Below the pieces are notes generated by a model. The model ran no database searches. It had not been told where the DNA came from and saw only the letters and a program-made list of their open reading frames with translations. From contig JAIYDI010000044.1 in the NCBI GenBank assembly GCA_027487555.1, positions 1-53,254 of the forward strand: a stretch of DNA of 53,254 bases. The letters run 5' to 3'. The stretch's first letter is position 1. Each line of letters starts with the position of its first letter. Shown here one piece after another: positions 24,216-34,078 of the stretch. The DNA is from Hyphomicrobiales bacterium (GTDB lineage Bacteria > Pseudomonadota > Alphaproteobacteria > Rhizobiales > Devosiaceae). The translations under genes were made by a program, and so were the position numbers.

Positions 24216-27200
24216 ATGGCAGGACCCGGCTTCATTCATCTGCATATGCATTCGGCTTACTCGCTGCTTGAGGGGGCGCTGCAGCTTGGCAAGCTGCTTG
24301 ATCTGGCAAAGGCCGACAAGCAGCCGGCGATCGGCATCGCTGATACGAACAACCTGTTCGGCGCTCTCGAATTTTCCGAGAAGGCCGCCGGCAAGGGGAT
24401 ACAGCCGCTGATCGGCGTGGAACTGCAGGTGGAGTTCCCGGCAGGCGAGCGTGACGGCGACCGCATGCAGGAGCGTGGCCATGTGCGCTGGCAGGGCAAG
24501 AGTGCGCTCGTGCTGCTGGCCGCGAACGAGGGCGGCTTCGCCAATCTCTCCTCGCTCGTCTCGCGCGCCTATCTCGAGGGTGACAACGGCAAGGTGGCCG
24601 CCCGCTACGATTGGCTGACACCCGAGACCACGGCTGGGCTGATCTGCCTCTCCGGTGGGCCGGAAGGGGCGGTCGACGTGTTGTTTGGTAACGGGCAGGA
24701 TGCCGATGCGTACCAGCGCCTGGAGCTTTGCCGCGAGGCGTTCGGTGACCGCTTCTATATCGAACTGCAGCGTCACGGGCGTGCTCAGGAGCAACTGAAC
24801 GAGGCGCGCCTCATCGACTACGCCTATCGCAAGGGCGTGCCGCTGGTTGCGACCAACGAGCCGTTCTTTTCGGCGGCGGACGATTTCGAGGCGCATGACG
24901 CGCTGCTCGCGATCGCGGGTGGCACGGTCGTGGCGCAGAGCGAACGGCGCAAGCTATCGGACCAGCACTATTTCAAGACGCGCGCCGAAATGCAGGCGCT
25001 GTTTTCGGACCTGCCCGAGGCGCTCGATTCCACCATCGAGATCGCGCAGCGCATCAGCTATCGGCCGAAGAAGCGCAATCCCGTGCTGCCGAAATTCGCT
25101 GCGGCGCCGGACCTGAGCGATGCCGAGGCAGTGGCGGCCGAGGCACGGGCACTTGCCGAGATGGCGCGAAACGGGCTCGAGCATCGGTTCAAGACTGCAG
25201 GGATCGGGGCAGGGCGTACGGAAACGGAGTATCGCGAGCGGCTGGGGTTCGAACTCGGCATCATCGAGCGGATGAAGTATCCGGGCTATTTCCTCATCGT
25301 GGCGGACTTCATCCAATGGGCGAAGGCGCATGACATTCCGGTGGGGCCGGGGCGCGGCTCGGGTGCCGGTTCGCTGGTGGCGTGGGCGACGACGATCACC
25401 GATCTCGACCCGTTGCGCTACAATCTGCTGTTCGAGCGTTTCCTCAACCCCGAACGCGTATCCATGCCGGATTTCGACATCGATTTCTGTCAGGACCGGC
25501 GCGAGGAAGTGATCCGCTATGTCCAGCAGAAATATGGACACGAGCAGGTCGCGCAGATCATCACCTTCGGTACGCTGCAGGCGCGCGCCGTGCTGCGCGA
25601 CGTCGGTCGGGTACTGCAGATGCCGTACGGGCAGGTCGACCGAATCGCGAAGCTGGTGCCGGCCAACCCTGCCGACCCCTGGACGCTCGAGCGCTCGCTG
25701 AAGGAAGTGCCGCAGCTCAAGGCCATGACAGAGGAAGACGAGCAGGTGCGCGAGCTGGTCGCCATCTCGCAAAAGCTCGAAGGGCTGTTCCGCCACGCCT
25801 CGACCCATGCCGCCGGTATCGTGATCGGTGACCGTCCTCTGCAGGAACTGGCGCCGCTCTATCGCGACCCGCGCTCCGACATGCCGGTCAGCCAGTACAA
25901 CATGAAGTGGAGCGAGACGGCCGGGCTCGTGAAGTTCGACTTCCTCGGCCTCAAGACGCTCACCACCATCAAGCGCGCGGTCGACATGATCAACCGCGAC
26001 GGTGGCAGCTTCCGCATCGAGGATATTCCGCTCGACGACGAGAAGACCTACAAGCTCTATCAGGCGGGTGATACGGCTGGCGTCTTTCAGGTGGAAGGCG
26101 CGGGGATGCGCCGCGCGCTTGTCGACATGAAGCCCGACCGTTTCGAGGATATCATCGCACTGGTGGCGCTCTACCGCCCAGGGCCGATGGACAATATCCC
26201 GCTGTTCAACGACCGAAAGCACGGCCGCGAGGATGTGGAGTATCCGCACGAGGCGCTGAAGACGGTTCTCGACGAGACATATGGCATCATCGTCTACCAG
26301 GAACAGGTGATGCAGATCGCGCAGATCCTCAGCGGCTACTCGCTGGGTGAAGCTGACCTTCTCCGCCGCGCGATGGGCAAGAAAATCAAGGCGGAAATGG
26401 ATGCGCAGCGCGTGCGCTTCCAGGAGGGCGCCATCCGCTTCGGGCTGAAGCCGGGGCTGGCCGACACGATTTTCGACCTCTTGGCCAAATTCGCCAATTA
26501 TGGCTTCAACAAGTCCCATGCCGCGACCTATGCGCTGGTCAGCTACCAGACGGCCTTCCTCAAGGCGCATTACCCGCACGAGTTCTATGCGGCGACCATG
26601 ACACTCGACATGGGCAATACCGACAAGCTCAACGAGTTTAGGCAGGATGTGAAGCGGCATGGTATCGAGATCGTGCCGCCCTGCGTGAACCGGTCGCTCG
26701 CCGTGTTCGATACACGCGACAAGACGATCTTTTACGCGATCGGCGCAGTGAAGGGCGTGGGGCAGGCGGTGGCCGATCACATCGTCGCAGCGCGCGGCGC
26801 CCGACCGTTTGCCGATCTCGGCGAGTTCGCGACGCGTGTCGATCCCCGCATCATCAACCGCCGCACCCTCGAGGCACTGGTCAATGCCGGGGCTTTCGAT
26901 CAACTGGTCCCGCGGCGTGAGCAGGCCTTCGCGGCAATAGACGCGGTGATCGCCACGGCGCAGCGCACCAATGCCAACCAGGCCGACGGTATTGTCGACA
27001 TGTTCGCCGCAGACAAGCCCGAGCCGATCCTCATTTCGGCGGCGGTGAGCAACTGGTTGCCGGCCGATCGGTTGCAGCGCGAGCACCAGGCGATCGGGTT
27101 TCATCTGTCCGGTCATCCGCTCGACCAGTATGCCGAGCTGTTCGACCGGCTGCGCGTGCAGCCTTATGCGCAGTTCGAGCGGGCGGTGAAGGAGGCTGGC

Positions 27201-27683
27201 GCGCGGGCAGGGCGGCTTGCCGGCACGATAGCGACCCGTAACGACCGACGCACCAAAAAGGGCACGCCGATGGCGATCATTTCGCTTTCGGACCAGAGTG
27301 GCGCCTTCGAGATCATCGCGTTTTCAGAGCAGGTGGCGCAATTCTCCGACCGCTTGCAGCCAGGCGCTTCGGTGGTGCTCAATGTCGAGGCCGACGAGCG
27401 GCCGGACGGGATTTCGCTGCGTCTGATCAGCGCCGACCCGATAGACGGGCTGGCGGCGAAGATCGGGCGGCGGCTCACCGTGTTCGCGGGACATGAGAAA
27501 TGCATCGGGCCGATCCGCTCGCAGCTGAAGCCTGGGGGCGAGGGGCAAGTGAGCTTCATCGTGATCCGCGACAATGGGGCGCGGGAATATGAGATCGAAC
27601 TGAAGGGCAATTACCGGTTGAGCCCAGAACTCGCTGGCGCGGTGAAATCCCTTGATGGCGTTGTCGACGTCCGGCTGAGCTGA
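24216..27683 (+). CDS. dnaE: DNA polymerase III alpha subunit
   Basis: The 1155-residue replicative polymerase has the PHP domain at its N terminus (FIHLHMHSAYSLLEGA, with metal-type His residues). The C-family polymerase core has GRGSGAGSLVAWA (Gly-rich loop, near 388) and MPDFDIDFCQDRREEV (two catalytic Asp near 419-421), with the third Asp in NRDGG...IPLDDEKTY. The HhH region follows (VKGVGQAVADHIVAARGA, near 850), then a C-terminal OB fold and tau-binding tail. Length and N terminus fit DnaE1 rather than the shorter mutagenesis polymerase DnaE2. SOS boxes lie 174 bases upstream, in front of the microprotein, so partial SOS coupling is possible but unproven. Confidence 0.97.
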   Translation: MAGPGFIHLHMHSAYSLLEGALQLGKLLDLAKADKQPAIGIADTNNLFGALEFSEKAAGKGIQPLIGVELQVEFPAGERDGDRMQERGHVRWQGKSALVLLAANEGGFANLSSLVSRAYLEGDNGKVAARYDWLTPETTAGLICLSGGPEGAVDVLFGNGQDADAYQRLELCREAFGDRFYIELQRHGRAQEQLNEARLIDYAYRKGVPLVATNEPFFSAADDFEAHDALLAIAGGTVVAQSERRKLSDQHYFKTRAEMQALFSDLPEALDSTIEIAQRISYRPKKRNPVLPKFAAAPDLSDAEAVAAEARALAEMARNGLEHRFKTAGIGAGRTETEYRERLGFELGIIERMKYPGYFLIVADFIQWAKAHDIPVGPGRGSGAGSLVAWATTITDLDPLRYNLLFERFLNPERVSMPDFDIDFCQDRREEVIRYVQQKYGHEQVAQIITFGTLQARAVLRDVGRVLQMPYGQVDRIAKLVPANPADPWTLERSLKEVPQLKAMTEEDEQVRELVAISQKLEGLFRHASTHAAGIVIGDRPLQELAPLYRDPRSDMPVSQYNMKWSETAGLVKFDFLGLKTLTTIKRAVDMINRDGGSFRIEDIPLDDEKTYKLYQAGDTAGVFQVEGAGMRRALVDMKPDRFEDIIALVALYRPGPMDNIPLFNDRKHGREDVEYPHEALKTVLDETYGIIVYQEQVMQIAQILSGYSLGEADLLRRAMGKKIKAEMDAQRVRFQEGAIRFGLKPGLADTIFDLLAKFANYGFNKSHAATYALVSYQTAFLKAHYPHEFYAATMTLDMGNTDKLNEFRQDVKRHGIEIVPPCVNRSLAVFDTRDKTIFYAIGAVKGVGQAVADHIVAARGARPFADLGEFATRVDPRIINRRTLEALVNAGAFDQLVPRREQAFAAIDAVIATAQRTNANQADGIVDMFAADKPEPILISAAVSNWLPADRLQREHQAIGFHLSGHPLDQYAELFDRLRVQPYAQFERAVKEAGARAGRLAGTIATRNDRRTKKGTPMAIISLSDQSGAFEIIAFSEQVAQFSDRLQPGASVVLNVEADERPDGISLRLISADPIDGLAAKIGRRLTVFAGHEKCIGPIRSQLKPGGEGQVSFIVIRDNGAREYEIELKGNYRLSPELAGAVKSLDGVVDVRLS

Positions 27684-27775
27684 TCCGGCGGGCAGAGCGT
27701 ATTGCCAAGGTGCAGGCTGACAACTGGCCCAGAACCGAATAAGCACAGGCGCAACAGTGCAGGGACGATCCGATC

Positions 27776-28066
27776 ATGGCCTCAAAAGACGCCGGTGAGC
27801 CGCATGCCATTCGCGTCAAGCGGTTGCGCTATCGCTCATGGCACCGCGGTACGAAGGAAATGGACCTGCTGCTGGGGCCCTATGCCGATGCGCGGCTCGC
27901 CCAAATGGATGAGGCGGAACTCGACCGCTTCGAGACCCTTATCGATGAGGCCGATACCGACCTGCAGAAATGGCTCATGGGGCAGGAACCGGCGCCTGCC
28001 GATGCCGACCATGGGCTGCTCGCCGAGCTTCTCGCTTTCAAGACTAACTTGAAGACCTCTGCATGA
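27776..28066 (+). CDS. sdhE: succinate dehydrogenase flavinylation factor SdhE
   Basis: The 96-residue protein is the SdhE/Sdh5 family that promotes covalent FAD attachment to SdhA. The signature is present: RVKRLRYRSWHRGTKEMDLLLG, matching the R-G-x-x-E-x-D motif whose Gly-Glu is critical, then LDRFETLIDEADTDLQKWLMG. ATG at 27776 was chosen; ggacgatccgatc precedes it. The stop overlaps the mfd ATG by 4 bases (ATGA), an arrangement common in alphaproteobacteria. Confidence 0.94.
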   Translation: MASKDAGEPHAIRVKRLRYRSWHRGTKEMDLLLGPYADARLAQMDEAELDRFETLIDEADTDLQKWLMGQEPAPADADHGLLAELLAFKTNLKTSA

Positions 28067-31000
28067 CCGACCGCAAAGCCGACCGTATCCTAGCCAATGT
28101 GCCCGATGGCATGCAGCCGATCGCGCTCGCGCAGATCGTGGAAGCGCGGCTGACCAGTTCGCCTGACGACGCGGTGTCGGCCGTCTTCGTGGCGCGCGAC
28201 GGGCGGCGAATGCAGCGCATGGCGGAGGTCCTGGAGCAGTTGCTGCCTGGCCACCAGGTGCTGCAGGTCCCGGCATGGGATTGCCTGCCTTATGACCGCG
28301 TATCGCCCAATGCGGTGACGATCGCGTCGCGCATGACCAGCTTGTCACTGCTCGCCGGCGGCGCGACCACGGGTGCCATCGTGCTCACCACGGTCAATGC
28401 CGTGATCCAGCGCCTGCCCCCTCGGGGCGTGGTCGAGACGATGAGCTTTTCGGCGCGGCCCGGCCAGGTGGTCGATAGCGACCGGCTTGTCGCCTGGGCG
28501 GCCGGCAATGGCTATCTGCGCGTGCCGACCGTGCGCGAGACGGGCGAGTTCGCGGTGCGCGGCGGGCTGATCGACCTGTTTCCGCCGGGGGCGGAGCAGC
28601 CGCTGCGCTTCGATTTCTTCGGCAAGCAGGTCGAGACGATCCGCACCTTCGATGCCGGCTCGCAGCGGACGACAGGCACGCTGAAGTCCATCGCGCTCGC
28701 GCCGATGAGTGAAGTCCTGCTCAGCGAGGAGGGCATTCGCCGCTTCCGGCAGCGCTACACGACGATGTTCGGCGGCAATACCGTCGATGACCCGCTTTAT
28801 GCGGCGGTGAGTGCGGGGCAGCGTTTCCCCGGCGTCGAGCACTGGCTGGCATTCTTTTACGAAAGTGTCGATCCGCTCGCACGTTACACCGGTGACGCAC
28901 CATTCGTGTTCGACGAGCAGGCGCGCGAAGCCTATTCCGACCGGCAGGCGCAGATTGCCGACTATTATGAGGCACGCGAGACGGCACGGCACGAAAAGCA
29001 GCCGGCGGGCGCGGTGGCGCCCTACAAGCCGGTGCCGCCCGCACAGCTCTACGAGACAGAACGCGGGCTGTACGATCTGTCGCCGAATGGCGGCGTGATC
29101 CAGCTCTCCGGCTTCGCCGCAACCGAGGACCGTAAAGCCGAGGACCTGGGTGGCCGGCTCGCCCCGAGCTTTGCCGCAGAGCGGCAGGCGCCGGAGGTGA
29201 ACCTGTTCGAAGCCGTGGTGAGGCGGCTCGATCTCGAGCGGAAGGCGAAGCGCAAGACCATCATCGCCTGCTGGTCGGAAGGCTCGCGCGACCGAATGAG
29301 GCAGGTTCTGGCCGATCACGGCCTCGACCACCCGCGCATGGCGGAGAACTGGCGGGATGCGGCGACGACATCGCCGGCGGCCACGGCGCTCGTGGTGCTT
29401 GGCCTCGAATCGGGCTTCCAGACCGCCGAGATGCTGGTGCTCTCCGAGCAGGATATTCTGGGCGAGCGCATCCTGAGGGCGCCCAGGCGCAAGAAGGCTT
29501 CGGACGCGCTGACGGAGGCCGCCAGCCTCGCGACAGGCGATCTCGTCGTGCATGTTGACCACGGCATCGGCCGCTTCATCGGACTGAAGACCATCGAGGT
29601 TCAGGGCGCGCCGCACGATTGCGTCGAAATCGAATATGCGGGCAATACCAAGCTCTACCTGCCGGTGGAGAACATCGAGCTGCTGTCGCGCTACGGGGCG
29701 GACGACGGAGCGGAACTCGACAAGCTCGGCGGCGTCGCCTGGCAGGCGAAGAAGAGCCGGCTGAAGCAGCGCATCCGCGAAATGGCGGAACAACTGATCA
29801 AGATCGCAGCGTTGCGGCAAGTGTCAACGGCGCCGGCGACCGATGTGCCCGAGGGCGTCTACGAGGAGTTCGCAGCGCGCTTCCCCTATGAGGAGACCGA
29901 GGACCAACTGACCGCAATCAATGCCGTGTTCGAGGACCTGGCGGCCGGCCGGATCATGGATCGGCTGGTGTGCGGCGATGTCGGGTTCGGCAAGACCGAG
30001 GTGGCGCTGCGCGCCGCCTTCGCAGTGGCGATGAGCGGGCGGCAGGTGGCCGTGGTGGTGCCGACGACACTTCTGTCGCGGCAGCACTACAAGACGTTCC
30101 GCGAGCGCTTCTCTGGCCTGCCGCTCAGGGTGGCACAGGCGTCCCGCCTCGTCTCGGCCAGCGAGCTCAAGAACACCAAGCAGGAGCTGGCCGACGGCAA
30201 GGTCGATATCGTGGTGGGTACCCACGCGCTGCTGTCGAAAAGTATCGATTTCAAGGATTTGGGCCTGCTCATCATCGACGAGGAGCAGCATTTCGGCGTG
30301 GCGCACAAGGAACGGCTCAAGGAGCTGAAGTCCAACGTGCATGTGCTGACGCTGACCGCGACGCCGATCCCCCGGACGCTGCAGCTGGCGCTGACCGGCG
30401 TCCGCGACCTGAGCCTGCTTGCGACGCCTCCGGTCGATCGCCTGGCGATCCGCACGTTCATTTCGCCGTTCGATCCAATCAGCGTGCGCGAAGCACTGCT
30501 GCGCGAGAAATACCGCGGCGGGCAGAGCTTTTATGTCGTGCCGCGGATAAAGGACCAGCCGGATATAGCCGAGTTCCTCCGCGCGCAGGTGCCTGAGGTG
30601 AGCTTCGTCGTTGCCAACGGCCAGATGCCTGCAAGCGAGCTCGATGACATCATGAACAATTTCTATGATGGCAAGTTCGATGTGCTGCTGGCGACGACGA
30701 TCGTCGAATCCGGCCTAGATATTCCCAATGCCAATACGCTGATCGTGCATCGGGCGGATACGTTCGGGCTGGCACAGCTCTACCAGATCCGAGGTCGCAT
30801 CGGACGGGCCAAGCAGCGCGCCTATGCGCTGTTCACCATCCCGCCCGACCGGAAGCTCAATGACACTGCCGAGCGGCGCCTCTCGGTATTGCAATCGCTG
30901 GAATCGCTTGGTGCGGGCTTCCAGCTGGCGAGCCACGACCTCGATATCCGAGGCGCGGGCAACCTGCTGGGCGACGAACAGTCCGGTCATATCCGCGAAG

Positions 31001-31563
31001 TGGGCTTCGAGCTTTACCAAGCCATGCTCGAGGAGGCTGTGGCGGCCCTCAAGGACGGCACCGAGGACTATGTCGAGCGCGACGAATGGAGCCCGATGAT
31101 CTCGCTCGGCATGCCGGTGATGATCCCCGAGCACTACGTGCCTGACCTGCAGCTCAGGATGCAGCTCTATCGTCGTCTCGGTGACCTGACGGATGCGCGC
31201 GAGATCGACGCGCTCGGGGCGGAACTGATCGACCGATTCGGCCCCTTGCCGGAGGAAGTCGAGGCGCTGCTGAAGACCATCCTCGTAAAGGCGCTGTGCC
31301 GCGCCGCCAATGTCGAAAAGGTGGATGCGGGCCCGAAGGGCGCGGTGGTGACGCTGCGCAAGAACGAGTTCCCCAACCCGGCGGGACTCGTGAAGCTGGT
31401 GAGCGATCCGCTGATGCATGTGCGGATAAAGCCGGACCAGAAGATCGTGTTCCAGCGCGACTGGCCGACCCCTGAGGCGCGTCTCAAGGGGACCGCGGCC
31501 ATCCTCAGCCGCATGGCCAAGATCGCTGCCGAGGCTGGCAGTTCGGCAACAGTGAAAGCATAA
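28063..31563 (+). CDS. mfd: transcription-repair coupling factor
   Basis: This 1166-residue SF2 translocase removes stalled RNA polymerase and recruits UvrA. The UvrB-like N-terminal module (1-~340, WDCLPYDRVSPN, RGGLIDLFPPG) comes first. The RNA polymerase-interacting domain is about 490-560 (GDLVVHVDHGIGRFIGLKTIEVQG is the hallmark GIG loop region). The RecG-like motor has RLVCGDVGFGKTEVALRAAF (Walker A), LLIIDEEQHFGV (DEEQ box), LTATPIPRTLQLA and QIRGRIGRAKQ (motif VI), and a C-terminal TRCF domain is seen. It is translationally coupled to sdhE. Not SOS-controlled as far as the sequence shows. Confidence 0.98.
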   Translation: MTDRKADRILANVPDGMQPIALAQIVEARLTSSPDDAVSAVFVARDGRRMQRMAEVLEQLLPGHQVLQVPAWDCLPYDRVSPNAVTIASRMTSLSLLAGGATTGAIVLTTVNAVIQRLPPRGVVETMSFSARPGQVVDSDRLVAWAAGNGYLRVPTVRETGEFAVRGGLIDLFPPGAEQPLRFDFFGKQVETIRTFDAGSQRTTGTLKSIALAPMSEVLLSEEGIRRFRQRYTTMFGGNTVDDPLYAAVSAGQRFPGVEHWLAFFYESVDPLARYTGDAPFVFDEQAREAYSDRQAQIADYYEARETARHEKQPAGAVAPYKPVPPAQLYETERGLYDLSPNGGVIQLSGFAATEDRKAEDLGGRLAPSFAAERQAPEVNLFEAVVRRLDLERKAKRKTIIACWSEGSRDRMRQVLADHGLDHPRMAENWRDAATTSPAATALVVLGLESGFQTAEMLVLSEQDILGERILRAPRRKKASDALTEAASLATGDLVVHVDHGIGRFIGLKTIEVQGAPHDCVEIEYAGNTKLYLPVENIELLSRYGADDGAELDKLGGVAWQAKKSRLKQRIREMAEQLIKIAALRQVSTAPATDVPEGVYEEFAARFPYEETEDQLTAINAVFEDLAAGRIMDRLVCGDVGFGKTEVALRAAFAVAMSGRQVAVVVPTTLLSRQHYKTFRERFSGLPLRVAQASRLVSASELKNTKQELADGKVDIVVGTHALLSKSIDFKDLGLLIIDEEQHFGVAHKERLKELKSNVHVLTLTATPIPRTLQLALTGVRDLSLLATPPVDRLAIRTFISPFDPISVREALLREKYRGGQSFYVVPRIKDQPDIAEFLRAQVPEVSFVVANGQMPASELDDIMNNFYDGKFDVLLATTIVESGLDIPNANTLIVHRADTFGLAQLYQIRGRIGRAKQRAYALFTIPPDRKLNDTAERRLSVLQSLESLGAGFQLASHDLDIRGAGNLLGDEQSGHIREVGFELYQAMLEEAVAALKDGTEDYVERDEWSPMISLGMPVMIPEHYVPDLQLRMQLYRRLGDLTDAREIDALGAELIDRFGPLPEEVEALLKTILVKALCRAANVEKVDAGPKGAVVTLRKNEFPNPAGLVKLVSDPLMHVRIKPDQKIVFQRDWPTPEARLKGTAAILSRMAKIAAEAGSSATVKA

Positions 31564-31674
31564 TCCTGTTGCCTTCGGAGACGGTCATGTTATTGCCCGA
31601 TTTCGTGCCTTGAAGAGCGCGGGAAAACCAGCTGGCCGGTACGCCGGACTGGCTGGGGAACACAAGGATTGTCG

Positions 31675-32364
31675 ATGACCCTCAAGAAACTCGTTGTCGC
31701 TGGTTTGGCGGCGGTAGCCCTGATGGCGCCGACTGGCGGCGCGTTCGCCCAGGACACTCCGGCGCCGGCCGCAGACGCGGCGCCAGCAGCGACCGCAACC
31801 CCTCCAGGCAATGCGGACCCGACCAAGAACTGGCTCAAGGTCTGCGACAATGCCGAGGCCGAGAAGAAGGCCTGCCTGATGCGTCAGGTGGTGACGACGC
31901 CTGGCTCGAACCAGTTCCTCGGCTCGTTCCTGTTGCGTGACGACCCGGGTGAGGAAAGCCGGCTGCTCGCCGTCGCCGCCGTGCCGGTAGGCGTGTTGCT
32001 GCCCTTCGGCCTTACCTGGCAGATCGACAGCGCCAAGCCGATCCGTGTCCCCTTCATGCTGTGCGACCCGACCTCGTGCGCGACGCAACTGGTGATCAAC
32101 GAGGCGTATCTCAACAGCCTCAAGAAGGGCTCAGTGCTGAAGCTGACGGCGAAGAACCGGCAGAACAAGGACCTGGTCATCCAGATCAACCTGTCCGGCT
32201 TCACCTCGGTCTATACCAGCCCCAACGCCATGACGTTCGACGAGTTCTCGAAGCAGAACAATCCGTCCGCGCAGCTCGAGAAGGAACTGCAGGACCGCGC
32301 CGAGCAGCTCCGCAAGGAACTCGACCAGCCGGCGCTCGAGACGCCCGCGACGCCGACGCCGTAA
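31675..32364 (+). CDS. invasion-associated locus B (IalB) family exported protein
   Basis: The 229-residue protein has a clear signal peptide (TLKKLVVAGLAAVALMAPTG, cleaved after AFA near residue 24) and an Ala/Pro-rich linker. The IalB domain follows (about 50-185): NWLKVCD, KKACLMRQVV, PFGLTWQIDS, VPFMLCDPTSCATQLVIN. Conserved cysteines fit two disulfides. A charged Glu/Lys tail ends the protein. IalB proteins are periplasmic or outer-membrane associated, named from Bartonella, and are widespread in non-pathogenic alphaproteobacteria, so no virulence role is implied. TTG at 31669 is an upstream alternative, but ATG 31675 sits after caaggattgtcg, a better fit. Confidence 0.88.
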   Translation: MTLKKLVVAGLAAVALMAPTGGAFAQDTPAPAADAAPAATATPPGNADPTKNWLKVCDNAEAEKKACLMRQVVTTPGSNQFLGSFLLRDDPGEESRLLAVAAVPVGVLLPFGLTWQIDSAKPIRVPFMLCDPTSCATQLVINEAYLNSLKKGSVLKLTAKNRQNKDLVIQINLSGFTSVYTSPNAMTFDEFSKQNNPSAQLEKELQDRAEQLRKELDQPALETPATPTP

Positions 32365-32390
32365 TCGGCGCGGCAGGGCTCACATGCGAG

Positions 32391-32416
32391 AGGGCGCCCC
32401 CGGGCGCCCTTTTTGT
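32391..32416 (+). terminator. rho-independent terminator after the IalB-family gene
   Basis: An 8-bp stem agggcgcc / ggcgccct with a 4-base loop is followed by tttttgttt. It lies 27 bases after the stop codon and separates this gene from the convergent monooxygenase gene. Confidence 0.88.
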
Positions 32417-32444
32417 TTGCCTGCCCGTTTCTGAGAAGGGGAGC

Positions 32445-33599
32445 TCAGCGGACACCCATGCCGAGGCTGAACGCGCCTTTCCGTAGCGGGGGCAGAAGCT
32501 TCAGCGCCCAGAGCCCGCCCGCCCGCAAGGCCTGGGCCGGAACGAAGTCGCTGAGCAGCGAGCGGAACAGCGTATCCACCATGCCGCCGGTACGGAGCAG
32601 GTCGCCGGCGCGGCGCGTAGCATAGAGGAAGCTTACCCTGTTGGCCCAATCCGGCGCATCGGCCGCGCTCTCGGTCACGGCCTGAGCCAGATCCTCAACG
32701 TCCCTGAGACCGAGATTGAGGCCCTGCGCCCCGATTGGCGGGAAGGCATGTGCCGCCTCGCCGATGAGCACAGCGCCTTCGCGCCCTGCCTCCGGCACGG
32801 TAAGGCTCGATAGGAGAAACATATGGGCCGGCGTCAGCATGGCGATGCTGCCGAAAATGTGCTGGGACCTCTCGGAGATGGCCGCAAGCACCGCCTCGCG
32901 ACCGCGAGCCTGCAGTGCGCGCAAGCCTTCGCGATCATCGATCCAGACGACATTGGCCTTGTTGCCGCCAGCCGGCACCAGAGTGAAGGGACCGCGCGGG
33001 TAGTGGAACTCTACCGAAGCACCGCCGAGCGGACGGGAGAGTTCAAGGTCGCAGACGAGCGCAGCCTCTTCGAAGCCATTCTCGCGGGCACGGAAATCCC
33101 CGGCGGACCGCACATAGGATTTCTTGCCGTCGGCGCCGACCACAAGGTCGGCGGTAAGCGTCGTGCCATCGTCAAGGGTCAGCAGCCAGCAGTTCTCGAC
33201 GCGCTCGAGACCCGAAAGCGTGCCGCCCACATTGGTGACTCCGGGTTGGGCGGCGCTTGCTGCCTCGAAGGCCGCGAGCAGCGGGGCGTTGGCGAAGTTC
33301 CAGCCGAACGCCGGAAGCCCGGCCTCGGCCGCGTCGAAGAGCGTCTCCGGCGCACGGATCAGCCTTCCGGTCGCGTCGATAATGCGGATCTGCGTCAGCG
33401 GAATGCCCAGCGCCTCGGGGGCCGGGATAAGCCCTGTCTCGAGCATCCAGGTGACCGTGGGCATCATCAGCGCCGACGTGCGACGGTCGGGTGGGGCGGG
33501 CGGCGCGACATGCGTCACCGAAAGCCCCTTTGCTGCCAGTGCTGCAACGGCTGCGGTTCCGGCAAGTCCCGCTCCGACGACTACGACGCGGTTGGTCAT
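32445..33599 (-). CDS. UbiH/UbiF-family FAD-dependent monooxygenase
   Basis: The 384-residue flavoprotein has the GxGxxG FAD fold at the N terminus (VVVVGAGLAGTAAVAALAAKG, residues 4-24). The LVVGADGKKSYVR motif (D-G segment, near 160) and VLIGEAAHAFPPIGAQGLNLGLRDVEDL (G-D/E-A-A-H, near 285) place it in the class A aromatic hydroxylases. Such proteins hydroxylate the ubiquinone ring, but the exact step cannot be assigned: the usual R-x-x-A-L start of UbiH is DRRTSALMMP. It is the last gene of a three-gene operon, its ATG overlapping the stop of the upstream YeeE-like gene. Linkage to a sulfur transporter is unusual. Confidence 0.85.
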   Translation of the reverse strand: MTNRVVVVGAGLAGTAAVAALAAKGLSVTHVAPPAPPDRRTSALMMPTVTWMLETGLIPAPEALGIPLTQIRIIDATGRLIRAPETLFDAAEAGLPAFGWNFANAPLLAAFEAASAAQPGVTNVGGTLSGLERVENCWLLTLDDGTTLTADLVVGADGKKSYVRSAGDFRARENGFEEAALVCDLELSRPLGGASVEFHYPRGPFTLVPAGGNKANVVWIDDREGLRALQARGREAVLAAISERSQHIFGSIAMLTPAHMFLLSSLTVPEAGREGAVLIGEAAHAFPPIGAQGLNLGLRDVEDLAQAVTESAADAPDWANRVSFLYATRRAGDLLRTGGMVDTLFRSLLSDFVPAQALRAGGLWALKLLPPLRKGAFSLGMGVR

Positions 33600-34078
33600 G
33601 TGCGCGATGCTCCGAGCGCGGGGTAGCCCCGCCAGTTCATGAACAGGGTGCCACCGTAGGAGCCGGCGAACAATGCGACGAGAAATACCAGGAGGTTCGG
33701 CGGCCAGAATGGGATGAGCGCAAGGGCTGGGCCTGGGCAGATGCCGGACATGCCCCAGCCAATACCAAACAGCGCCGCACCCAGGACGAGGGGCATGTCG
33801 ACCTGCTTGAAGACTGGCTCGTGGAACGTGATGTCGAACAGCGGCGCGGCCCGTCCGCGTCCGACCCGCACCGCGACGAACATGACCACGATGGCTGGCA
33901 CAATCACGAAGGCGAGGCTTGGGTCCCAGCCGCCCGACGGGATGGCGGTGAAATCAAGGAAGCGCAGCACCTTCAACGGGTCGACCATCTGACTGACATA
34001 AAGACCGGCGCCGAAGAGCAGGCCGCTGACGGCGGCGGTGGCGATATAGGGCAGCGCGAGGGCGGGTTTCGACATCAT
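33596..34078 (-). CDS. YeeE/YedE-family transporter, C-terminal half
   Basis: This 160-residue membrane protein corresponds to the second half of YeeE/YedE: an N-terminal helix (PYIATAAVSGLLFGAGLYVS), FVAVRVGRG, and the signature LFGIGWGMSGICPGPALALI with the conserved Cys (near residue 118), then LVFLVALFAGSYGGTLF. In YeeE the Cys residues relay thiosulfate through the membrane. Here the family is encoded as two separate, translationally coupled half-genes, which is common in proteobacteria. First ATG of two adjacent codons taken as start. Confidence 0.88.
   Translation of the reverse strand: MMSKPALALPYIATAAVSGLLFGAGLYVSQMVDPLKVLRFLDFTAIPSGGWDPSLAFVIVPAIVVMFVAVRVGRGRAAPLFDITFHEPVFKQVDMPLVLGAALFGIGWGMSGICPGPALALIPFWPPNLLVFLVALFAGSYGGTLFMNWRGYPALGASRT

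Noticed and set aside
24216..27683. dnaE as the SOS mutagenesis polymerase DnaE2 because of nearby LexA boxes
   Set aside because: Length and N-terminal PHP sequence fit the replicative DnaE1, and no imuA/imuB genes are adjacent.
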